From: Ziziphus jujuba
Lineage: Eukaryota; Streptophyta; Magnoliopsida; Rosales; Rhamnaceae
Direction: 5' to 3'
Assembly (NCBI RefSeq): GCF_031755915.1
Contig: NC_083382.1
Coordinates: 10,967,501-11,031,500 of the forward strand
DNA length: 64,000 nucleotides
This document shows, one piece after another, positions 35,265-50,891 of this stretch (the stretch's first letter is position 1; every line of letters starts with the position of its first letter). The notes beneath the pieces were generated by a model. It was not told the DNA's origin. It saw only the letters and a list, made by a program, of their open reading frames with translations, and made no database searches. The position numbers and the translations under genes are program-made.

Positions 35265-38200
35265 CCTTGCAGCACACGAAACGACCAGACAAACTATGCC
35301 ACGAAAATGGAAGAGGAAAAACAGAGACAGGGATGGTGAATATGTTTTTGAAGGTGGGGTTTGAGGGATTGGGTCCTAGATTACTACTAAACACACATAT
35401 ACTACCAACAAATTCAACCCAAGCTATGATCTTTCTGATGAGTTTTTTGAATTTGATCCAACTACACAGCTAAGAAAGGAAGAGAAAGAGGGAGAGAGAG
35501 AGAGACAGATGCCATTTTCCTAGATTACTACTGCTAAGCAAAGTATCCAATTCATTTGTCTATTTAAAAGAAAAGCCTCAAAACACTTTTTTTTACTAGC
35601 TTTATCTCACTCTCTCTCTTTCCTTGGCCTCAAAGCTACTTTAAGTCTTGAACCATGGTTGTTGCTTTCCTAAAAGTTTAGATAAATAAACAAGTGGAAG
35701 CGAGATTCTATATAAAATAGTGTAAATTTCATTTACACTTTTATTTTTTTATTTTTTTTATTTTGTCATTATTTTATTTGGCTTCCATGTTTTAAAATCA
35801 TAATTAACTATTCTTCAGTTTATATGTATATGCATATATATATATATATATATATATATTAAATTAAATTTATTTATGAATTTTTACCCGTTAACTAGCA
35901 CAAAAAATTTAAAAAAATTATTTTATAATTAAATAACATTATAAAAATACAATTTTAATATTTAATTGTTAAAATTAATTGATAAAACTGATAAAAATTG
36001 ATAGATTAGTCTCTTTTAATAATTTAAATAAAACTTAAAAAAATAGTATGTTTTACAAATATCAAATTTAAATAAAATAATAACAAATTTTAAAAGTTGT
36101 ATAAATAAAATTTTTCCCATAAAATAATAACAAAATTAAAATATCATGTAAACAATTTTTTCCAAAAAATAATTCTTTAATGGTATGTTTAGACAGTGAT
36201 AAAATTAGTGGAAATCTAATTTTTTTAAAAAAATGATTATTTTTTTTGTTTAGATATTTATCGTGAGATGAAAAAATATAGGCTTAGGTAATTATATTCA
36301 CACCAATGTAGGAAAATATGTGAGAAAGTTGTTTCCATATATAAAAGTGTCATTTTAAAAATGCCAAAAAAATAATTTTAATTTTTTTAAATAAATATTT
36401 ACCTTTAATTTATTATATAAGATTAAATTTAATTACTTACAAATTTTAATTTTTCTATTACTCACCAAACATATCAAAAAAAATTAATTTTTAAAAAATT
36501 AAATCTTGAAAATCATTTTTTTTTTTTTTCAATTTTAATACTTCCCGAAACTTTAGTGGGAGTGTAAAACCACGATAGGGTTATTGCCACCGGAGAAACA
36601 TCCATGCCACTACTCTCTTTTTATCTTTTTTATGAACTACCCTATTTACCCTTTTCCATCTTTTATGGACTGTCAATAAAATTCGAGATGGTTCTTTTGA
36701 TTTCCCGTACTAGCTGCCTTTTTTCAACTTTTATGCTTTTTTGCAAAGTTTTATTTAGCAAGTTTAATATATTTATACTTACCTCAAAAAAAAGAAAAAA
36801 AAGTTTAATATGTTTATTTGCTACTAAATTTCATTTATGTATTTGTTAGGCTTTACCTTGAGTTATTGAAATTTACGAAGATAGATTTTAAAGTTCTATT
36901 TGTTATTACTATACATAAATTGATTTTATCAAAAATAATAATAATAAATGCGTAAATTGGCTTTGTAATATTTCTTAAATATATAAAATATTTTCTCTAA
37001 TATTTTATTCATATTATTTTGCAAGTGATGAAGACAAATATTTTTATTATGCTTATTATCTTTTTATTTAAACAATACTTTTCTTATGTTGGAAATCCTC
37101 TTTTATCTTTTCATTTTAATATTTCCATATGCTTTTTTTCCCCTTCATATGTGATAATGTCTCTTTCAAATGTTGGAATGAAAAATATTACTAAATGCTT
37201 TTATATATAAAACTATAATCCCCGTTGTTTAGTTTTTTTGATTGATTAATTGAAGATTAGTTTTTGCTATATTGTGGATTAATGTTTGTAACTAAATTGT
37301 GTTGGAATACTTTTTATCATTTACTGTTGTATTGTCCATTAGTATAATGATTTTTTTTTTGGCTATATTATCCATTAATTCTAATTAAAATGAAGAGCTT
37401 ATTAATAAGTGAGTTTTATTTAAAATAAAAATATATATTTTTTAAATAAAAATGGCTTTTTTTGGGGCAAAAACAAAAGAAGACCGTCAGTTGTATGTCA
37501 TCAGTTTAGTTCCACAAATCAATTGAATAAAAATAAAAATTGAAAAAGGGTAAAGTTGGCAATTGATATAAAAAAACAAAAAAACAAAGGCATTAAAAGC
37601 CCATGGTATTATTTCTGATTAAGTTTTCCAACATTCCCATTGTATATGAATTGATGTCTCACTTTAATGTTGTAACTATTCGATTTATGTTTTTATAATA
37701 AACTAATTCATTGATTAGCAACCTTAATTAATAATAATAACATCTTTAAACCAACTTAATAAATGATAAAATTTATTTAATGTGTCATTTAAATATAAGG
37801 AGGAGCTCAACCTTTAGCTTATAAATATACTCTAACCTCCAACAATATTAACACTTATATAATATTTTTAAATTTATAATCTCTGAAAGAAAAAAAATAA
37901 AAATCAATAGAAGAATAAATGATGATTATTTTTTAATTAAATGCATCCATACACAAATTTATCACACAAAAAATAATTTAAAAGGTTATGTGGATTCGAA
38001 AATATATTTTATACATTATTAACAAATAAATAAATAATAGAAGATAAAAATACATCTATCACATGTTTTATTTAATTCTTCCATTCGGACTTTCACTAAA
38101 CGATTTCTACAGCAACCTCTTAATGGAAATGACAACTAAACATGATAAAATTCAATCTGTCTTTTATCCCCATTTTCACATTCAATTTTTTTTTTCTTTT

Positions 38201-39724
38201 TTTTTTTCTTATCTGCCATTTCAAAAATAATGACAAAGTGTATAAAAAATTCACAAATAAATTAATGAGTAACTTGTTTTATATTATCTAAATTATTTGT
38301 TCTTTCGAAATAAAAGTTGTATTTATATAAGCTACTGCATTCTTTTAATATAACAATACAAATACAATTTATTACCCAAAAAAAAAATAAAAAATACAAA
38401 CTTAATTGGATGTACGATTACATTGCATGTACATAAATATTTTGGCAGTATAGTCATTTATCTGCTCATGGCTCTGGGATATTGATTTCTAAAATATCAA
38501 TTGTTATAATAAAAATAAAAATCAATATATGTACCACCACTAGGCAGTTGTACTTTGTAAATAACTTGCTAAGTAAAAAAGTAAAAGAAATAAAAGGATC
38601 AAAGTTTTTGTACATTGATAGTATGGATGCACATATGGGCCTAGCATATATCACATATAATACTTTAATTAATTGTATTCATAAAAAAAATTAGATACTT
38701 CAATTAACTGTTTAAAATTCAAATGATAAATGACAATTTTAGTATTTATTATTGGTTTCTACTATTAGGTGTTTTTTTTATTTATGAAATATAAAATAAA
38801 TTGGAATGTATTAGAATAAAGAATCGAATTGAATTAAATGAAGAATGAAATTGAAATGGGATTCCATTGTTTACTTGAACAATGGAATTAGCAATTGAAT
38901 TAATAGTTATTTTAACAAAATTACTCTTATGTTTAAGTGTTAACCATGTTTCAATAAAAGCTAGTCCATTAAATAAAGTTGACTAACTTGATAATTGATT
39001 TATATTTTCGATTAAGAAATTGAAAAATATTAGCTACTTAGCTTTTTAAAGTTGTAATTTATTACCAACTTAACCAACATCTTATCCTTAGATGAAAATT
39101 TTCTTTAAATTTTAATAAAGTAACTATTTTTTTTCTTTTTCATTAAGTAACATTTTTTTTTTCAGTTTTTTTTTTTTTAAGAATTTAAAAAAGTTACTAC
39201 TATGTGAATAAATTTTGATGTATTAAGTATTTTACATATATCTATTCTATAAAAATAAGCGAATGATAAAAAATTATTATTTTTCTGTATAATGTATTTT
39301 AAAAATTCTGTGGAAAAATTAATGTGGACGGTGTATTAAGTATTTTAAACATACAAAGGCGTGTAATAATAAATAAAAAAAAATTAAAAAAAATTTTATT
39401 GTATCCAAAATATTTTTAATTTTCCAGTACATAAATATTATTATTTTTCAAAATATATATATATATATATATATATCATTATTATTCTTTATCAGAGTTA
39501 ACTTATAAAACAAATATGAGTGGGAAAAGGAAAATAAAATTGCGTAGGTATAAATATACTGCTTTCGATACGACATTGCAATATGATATTCAATTTGCAC
39601 TCGTCGCTTCCCAAAGCTAAAACCTAGCATCCGATCAGATCAATTTGTAACCTAATCCTTACAATTACTGAAGAAAGCAAAGGTTTTGGGTCTGAAAGCC
39701 AATACGCCTCGGACCAAAACCACC
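35265..39724. other. Spacer between GIP copy B and the hnRNP gene
   Basis: AT-rich, with TA runs (35834-35860, 39452-39475) and poly-A/T tracts. Blocks at about 35570-35710 and 37640-38760 match the spacer of copy A. The block 36185-36535 belongs to a dispersed AT-rich repeat also present at about 43600-43965. No coding gene is seen. The hnRNP promoter and leader should be at 39500-39724. Confidence 0.55.
36185..36535 (+). repeat. Dispersed AT-rich repeat, copy 1
   Basis: It shares ordered blocks with 43600-43965: AAATATGTGA(G/A)AAA, TTTAATTTATTATATAA, ATTAAAT(T/A)TAATTA, TTTTTCTATTA and an AATTAATTTT-rich end. It looks like a decayed small transposon family. Ends are not clear. Confidence 0.5.
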
Positions 39725-42087
39725 ATGGCTTCGAAGAAAGTTGACCGCAACCCCCTCAGCGGCGATGGTGCTTGCCCTGGGTTCGTTCTCTTTTCTCTCT
39801 CTTTTCTTAAAAGGTATAGTCTTTCTCGGAAGAAAAAAGACTTATTTATTTAAATGTTTTTTTTTGGGTTTTGGTTTTGTTACAGAAAGATCTTCATTGG
39901 AGGCTTGGCAAAAGAAACTAATTTAGGTGAGATTGCGTTGTGAAATCTTTTTTTCTTTGTGTATTCTGTGATCAATTTAATGGGTATTCTTCGATTCGGT
40001 GCTAGGGTTTTTTTTTTTTTTTTTTAAATAATTTTTTTGGAGCCTATTGTCTCTTAATTTGGGTGGTAATTTATAGGGTTATTGTTTGATTGATTTAACA
40101 GAGACATTCGTCAAGTATTTTGAAAAGTACGGGGAGATAACAGACTCTGTGATCATGAAAGATCGGCATACGGGTCGACCCAGGGGATTCGGGTTCATCA
40201 CCTATGCGGATCCTTCTGTTGTCGACCAGGTTATTCAAGAGACCCATGTCATCAATGGCAAACAGGTCACCACCCTCTTCTCTCTTTCTTTTATATATAT
40301 ATACATATATATATATTTTCGTATGCAAGATGAAAAAGGTTCCTTAGTAGATATTTAAAGATTCATCTTTAGGCTATTGATAATAACTATACAATTATAA
40401 CATATGTTTGCTATTCAAAGGTTTTATACTTGACATATTGTTTTTTTTTTTTTTAATTTATTTCATTTAATTGTGGTTAGCATTTTTATTTTTTTTGGGT
40501 TGAGATCTATAAATACCATAGCACAATTGTAAGGTATGTTTGAAGTAGGAGAATTTTCCAGTAGGATCAAGCTTGGATAAAATTACTAAATTAATGTTGT
40601 TACTGGTGTTAATTGGTGCCTCTTGCTCCTATCCCACACTAATAAGGGAAGTTTTTGGTTTAGCCCATGTGAGAGTGTCTAGGGCAACGCTACTGCTTTC
40701 TTTTTTATAGAGTACAATTAGCTGTTCTACTTTTTCAGTGCTTATGTTTTTCCTCCACTATGTTCTAATGCTGTTTTTCTGATATGCTGGAACTTAAAAC
40801 AAATATTAGTTGCTCTTTTACCTTTAGCTCAAGGGGATAAAAACTAAACTGTGTTTGATTTTGGTTTGTGTATCAACTTTTCATGCAGGTTGAGATCAAA
40901 AGAACCATTCCAAAAGGTGCTTCACAAGCTAATGACTTCAAAACGAAGAAAATTTTTGTTGGAGGGATTTCAACCACAGTAACTGAAGGTATGGTTAATG
41001 ATTTATTCTCTTTTAATGTTTTGTAATTGCTGTCAAATTGATTTTGTTGTGTGAAACTGATAATTTTTTCCCCATCTCTTATTCGTTCTTTGGACATCTA
41101 GATGAGTTCAAGAGTTTCTTCTCAAAGTATGGAAAGGTGGTAGAACATGAGATCATACGTGATCATGCAACCAAACGATCTCGAGGCTTTGGATTTATTG
41201 TATTTGACAGTGAAAAAGTAGTTGATAGTTTGCTCGCAAATGGGAATATGGTTGATATGGCTGGTAGTCAGGTAAGCTTTGTCCAATGGTTCGGCATGAA
41301 AATCAATGTGCATGGAAATGATTCTTTCCTGTATGGAGAAGCAAATCAAAGTTTAAAATGTGCTCACAATCGAAATAACATTATAGCTATCTTTGTTCTC
41401 TGTCTTAATTTTTTCCCAATTTGTCAACTTCTTTATCGTTTGTTATTATAATTATCTGATCTCCTATCTAAGTGGAGTTCATTACAAATTTTTTTCCCCA
41501 GATCCACAAGACAGGTTTTCCAAAACAACTTGCTGATAAAAAAGCTAGGTTAACTAACTTCTTTGTTGTAGGTTGAGATCAAGAAAGCTGAACCAAAGAA
41601 GGCCTCAAACCCAGCACCTGTTCCTGCATACGGTAGTGACTCTAGGGTACGTCCATACAATGATAGTTTCGGTGGTTATGGAGACTCCTATAGTGGTTTT
41701 GGCAGTGGCGCTTTTGGCCCTGCACCGTATAGGTCACTTGGAGGTTTTGGCAGTAGGCTTGATTATGGTGTTTATGGTAATGATAATGATTTTGGAGGTG
41801 GTTTTGGAGGTTTTGGTAGTGGTGGTGGTTTTTCTGGTTATCGAGGAGAATCATCATTTGGCTATTCTAGTCGCTTTGGTTCCTATGGGGGAGGGCTTGG
41901 TGGGGGTTATGGTGGCAGTGGCTTAGGCACATATGGGCGTGGAAGTGGGGGCTATGGAAGTTATGTTGGTTCGGGCTCTGGCGGTGATTATGATTCTGGC
42001 CCTGGTCCTAGTTATGGTGGGCCAAGCATGTATGGTGGTAGAACAGGTTACGGTGGCAGTAGTCGCTACCATCCTTATGCAAGGTAG
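39725..42087 (+). CDS. Two-RRM glycine-rich hnRNP A/B-like RNA-binding protein, 6 exons
   Basis: Exons: 39725-39780, 39886-39926, 40102-40265, 40889-40988, 41102-41271 and 41572-42087, giving 348 aa. RRM1 (about residues 18-95) has RNP2 KIFIGGL and RNP1 RGFGFITY. RRM2 (about 107-185) has KIFVGGI and RGFGFIVF. A VEIKRTIPKG linker follows RRM1, as in animal hnRNP A/B and in the Arabidopsis protein At3g13224. The last exon codes for a low-complexity Gly/Ser/Tyr tail of about 150 residues, typical of prion-like hnRNP C-termini that drive RNA-granule assembly. The likely role is nuclear mRNA binding or processing. It is divergent from GIP; from memory, At3g13222 (GIP1) and At3g13224 are neighbours in Arabidopsis too. 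A broken copy lies at 27700-28867. Confidence 0.95.
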
Positions 42088-44400
42088 ATATTAAGCTGTC
42101 CTATAGAAGTTGCATGCAGGTTTCCCAATCATCAGGTCTATTATCTTGCCTAGTTCCACTGACACTAGGCACTCCTGCAAGTGGGCACAATCTAGAAGAT
42201 CAGATGAACCATTAGTTTGCCTGGATTCACTCTACGTGTTAGATAATCGAAGTTAGATCAAGCATCAACTTAGAGCTTTTGGTCATCTGTTTGACATGCA
42301 GTTCTAGATAGCCTTCTATATTTTGTTTCATATTAGTGCTTGTCATTTATTGAAGTTAGATACTTGAATTGTTATATTATTAAGTTAGATGCTTAAATAG
42401 TTTAGATTCTGTTTAGATTGTAAGTGGCATATTACTTTTGTTTATACCATTTTAATATAGCACACTTCAGGATTACAGTTGAGATGGTTTAGTTTTATAC
42501 TTCTCTTAACATATAGCTACACACGTAGTAAAAACTATTCAGCTGGTTTTTAGAAGGGCTCAGACAATTAGAGATTGGTGTCGGTTAAATATATTTCATT
42601 CTCAGCAAGGACAAGTTCGCGTTTCAGATTTTACGTTGGAACTTGAATTGCAGGGTTTGTAGTTCAAGATGCTTTTCAGTGTTGCTAACTACTCCACTAA
42701 GTTTGCTCGGTTTGGTTATAAAGAATTCATAATAATATAGACAATGCTATATGCCATAAATAAAAAAGGAAAAAAAAAAAAAAAAAAAAGATTGCGTTTC
42801 AAAACACCCTTTTGTTTAGGAGTAATTCGTCTTTGAATTATTTCTTTTTCACAGATTGAATCGTGTTAAAATAACATGCATATTTTCTTTCAGTAACAAT
42901 TCTTTAGTTTATCATAGATATGTTGTGTTTCTGGTTATGGGTGTTATAAATACACTCATTGCTGATTAGTGCATCCCCCACCCCTTCTGGGTTTTGCGTG
43001 GAGCATGGAAGATGATCTAATCAGACGAACAATACAATTATATTGATTTCTTTTATTTATTTATTTTATGTGTATAAATTGGTTGTTCTGGTTTCTTTCT
43101 TATGAGAAACATTGTTGTAACCCCATTGCACCTGAAATTGTAATTGTAATGATTTTTATTTTCACTTGGAATGCCACCTAGCGATGGAACAAAAAAAAAA
43201 AAAAACATGAAAGGATATCGTACATATTTTAAAGCCCACTTTTAAGTCAAGTTTTAGTCAAACTTATAACCGCGACTAAGCCCTTTTCTTGTGGGTAAAA
43301 AGAGAAGAAAATAAAAGAAAAAAAGAAAAGAAAATTGAGAAAGAAAACTAGGGTCAGATTTTGTATGGCATAAGAGAACCTTGTATAATTATATTGTGTC
43401 TATCAGTTAATTGAGCAAGGTATCATGTAAAACGATGATATAAAATGGAAATTATTGGAAATGTCAAAAAGCATTGCTCCATATCCAAGTTTCTAGGAAA
43501 GAATATGCTTGAAGAGAAGAGTCTGCTTAGATCAATTCCAATAATAAAAAAAATAAATAATAAAAAATAGAATAATCCAAAAAAATTTTGGTAATAAATT
43601 TTGATCCTTATCATGATAAGGCTTTCACATCAATATATCTCATCAGCTTTGTCGGTATATTCGGATATAAAGCTAATGGGAATTTAATTGTTTTGAAAAC
43701 AAGTGATTTTATTTTGTATTGTATAGTATATTTATTGAAAGAAGACAAAGTAATAAAAAAATATGTGAAAAAATTGTTAAATTATTTTTTTAATAGGTGT
43801 AAAGGAAAAATAATTTTGAAATTTTTTTAAAATATATATTTATTTTTAATTTATTATATAATATTAAATATAATTATTTATAAATATCAACTTTTCTATT
43901 ATTTGGATTAAAAAAAATAATTTTCAGAAATTAAATTTTAAAAATTAATTTCCCTTTCTATTTTTAAATTGGTCTAAAAGATTACTTCATCACAATGTTC
44001 CAGCATCAAAACGACGGCGTCAAAGGACGACGTGGAATGTTTTTAACTTCTTTCTTTAACCCAGAAAAAAAAAAAAAAAAAAAAAAAAAGTTGTCAAAAT
44101 TTGGCACTGGTACACGTGGTAATCAGGAGGGTGAAAGCGGTGACGCCACGTAGAGAGTTGAACGCGTGATTGGGGATTTGTCAGCGGGGACTATCACTAT
44201 CTCTAACAGAGCCGCGTGGCAATGGCTTGATGGGGGGGGGGGTTTTCGAATACCAGTGAAAATCCGAAAATACCCCTGAGTAAAAGTGGGTAGCATTCCA
44301 AAGTATAATTACTCCGTGAGGTCATCTTCATGATTTTAATATTTTATTTTTTTATTTTTGATTCGTTTTAAAAATAAAAAGTAAAAACAAAAAATGCTCT
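42088..44400. other. hnRNP 3' UTR and intergenic DNA
   Basis: The first few hundred bases are the 3' UTR of the hnRNP gene. Then come A-rich tracts (about 42770-42790, 43188-43205, 44067-44089), the second copy of a dispersed AT-rich repeat (43600-43965) and a G run (about 44231-44241). The right end, from about 44000, turns GC-richer and is the LACS8 promoter. Confidence 0.55.
43600..43965 (+). repeat. Dispersed AT-rich repeat, copy 2
   Basis: Same orientation as 36185-36535, with the same order of short shared blocks and many substitutions. It contains no credible coding sequence. Confidence 0.5.
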
Positions 44401-44434
44401 TCCGCGTATATTTAATGCTCTTCCGCGTATATTT
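44010..44434 (+). promoter_or_regulatory. LACS8 promoter region with ACGT elements and a 21-bp tandem repeat
   Basis: Contains GACGTGG near 44028, a perfect G-box (CACGTG) at 44113-44118 followed by GG, GCCACGTA near 44145, and GC-rich ACGCGT/CCGCGTGG motifs. These are classical bZIP/bHLH or CAMTA-type core sequences by consensus only. Two exact 21-bp units (44393-44413 and 44414-44434, AATGCTCTTCCGCGTATATTT) lie next to the probable transcription start. Confidence 0.5.
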
Positions 44435-45760
44435 TGCTTTGGCCCGACAATTCTTCTTGGTCATCACCACCACCTTCCGTGTCATCGTCATTGTGGTACG
44501 TTGCTTGGCTTTATAGGCTTATATGCTTTATTTTTATCTTCTCAAGTTCTGTTTGTTTCACTGAAGAACAATCCAGCTCCCACTTTTTCCTTCTTTTTCA
44601 AAGAGGTAGTTTTTCTTATTTTTTATTTTCATTTTTGTTTTTGTCTTTAATTGTTTCCATTGTGATCATCAATTTGCTACCTTTGTTTTGTGCTTTTTTC
44701 ATTTGAGTTCTGGATTTTTTTTTTTTTTTTTTGGGTTGATTCCTCTTTTTATTCCTGAATGAGATTTCTGGGTTTTGTGATGAATTTAGTTATATGATCG
44801 TACTGTATGTTGAAAAAAATCTGATGGGTTTGGAAGTTTTTTCTTTTTGTTGGTTGTGTTAGATTGATTTAGTGATGACTGCTCTTTATGTGTGATCTTG
44901 TCCTATTATTTTGCCTCTGGTTTTTGGATTTGTAGTTGTCCTTTTTTATGTTTTTGGGCTTTCGTTGTATGTGAGGATGGATATTGAGTGAAACTGCATT
45001 ACTGCCATGGAAAAAGTGGAAGATACAGTTATTCTTCAGCAATTATTTTTTTTTAAAATTATTTTTTATTGTTATTTTTTGATAATATAATAGCTGGAGG
45101 TTTAATTTAGCTGTGTATCAATCAATGTTTCTTTATGATTCTTCCAAATTTTCTCTAGAAGGTTGGAAAATCAGAATGACTACCAAGTCTAAAGTTTTAT
45201 ATTTTCCACCCTCTAGAGAGCAAGTCAATGTTGCAAATCGATATCTGCACTGAATAAAATTTTCTTTTTTCTTTTTTCTTTTTAAACTTGAACTTATTTT
45301 TTTTTTTTTCCCTTTTGTCAATAATATATTATTATATTATTGTTAATTTTGGAGCTCAAGTTGCACACATTCCCCTTTTGAAGTTAAATATTTGCTTCTT
45401 GGTATTGGTATACTTCACTTGATATATGTTACCTGCAATTCTATATATTGTTGTTGATCTAATTCCTTAAGCCCAATGGACATTTACTTTCAGAAAGAAC
45501 TGAAATTTTTCAATATATCAGATTTCTAGTAAGTTTTCTGCTGATGCATTTTATGGATATTTATAGTTCTTTTACTTCTTGATTATTCATCTTGTTCAGT
45601 TTGATGTTGTGATGTCTGTTCCTCATGTTACTGATCAGCGTTCCTATTTTAGATAACTATTTGGTCTATTTCAGAAAGCATATAAATTTTTTTTTTTTAA
45701 ATTTATTTTAATTTTTTGTTATTATTATTATTATTATTTATTTATATTCAAGGAACAGTA
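44435..45760 (+). other. LACS8 5' leader with leader intron
   Basis: A probable non-coding first exon ends near 44606 (CAAAGAG|GTAGTT). A T-rich intron runs to an acceptor just before GAACAGTAATGGGG, where the coding exon begins. There is no other gene in this 1.3 kb. T-rich composition and position are the support. Confidence 0.55.
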
Positions 45761-50133
<4,373 letters not shown>

Positions 50134-50891
50134 ACCTATGTAGTATATTATAGTTGATGTGTTTCCTCTGTTGTGAATTAGTTGGATATTGTGTTCGCTT
50201 TGTCTGATTGACCATAAACGGATATTTGTTACTCAAATATCTAATCTTGAAGCAATAGAAATCATGACATATTCTGAAAAATCGATTCTGATGCTCTTAT
50301 GAAATATTTTCTTCTCCAATTATGTTTTTTTGTAGACTGAACACAATGGCTTGCTTTGAAGATAGTTGTCATTATCATTAATACTATAAAAGGGGGCCAT
50401 AGTTCTCTTTCAGCATTGATTCTATGTCCTTTCTAAGAAACATAATACTGTGCTGTTAATTGTTCAAGAATTAGTTTAGAAAATATGATGAATATTCTTT
50501 AGCAATTAGCCTCGACAATGTCATGTAGTTCAATGCCACTGGAATCCGAGTCAAAGAAATGGCCATTCACCTGAATTCAATATTCTTTAGAGTTCGTTTT
50601 TTAAGTCTTTCCCAACTATCTCATTCCCTTCACCTCATGCGGCAGACGCAAAAAGGGGTCCTCAATCGTTGAGATTTATACAGACACTATTAGCTTTTAC
50701 AATGTTTATAAACTTTGCCCTTCTGCGAGCACTTCTGCCAGCATGAACATTAGGAATGTACTGATGACTGAATATGTGAGTGCCAAAAACCTGACCAGTG
50801 ACATTTCAAAATCATCCTGCCATTGGTGTAATATTTACCCATCTTGGGCGAGGGGCAATACTTTTTTGCTACAGAGGTATTAGCTGAAATG
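50134..50891. other. Convergent 3' spacer between LACS8 and the plastid membrane protein gene
   Basis: It holds the two 3' UTRs in tail-to-tail arrangement. No gene, repeat or RNA was recognised. Confidence 0.6.

Noticed and set aside
41573..41926. 117-codon frame in the last hnRNP exon
   Set aside because: It is the shifted reading of the Gly-rich repeat region. The true frame continues RRM2 and gives the Gly/Ser/Tyr tail.
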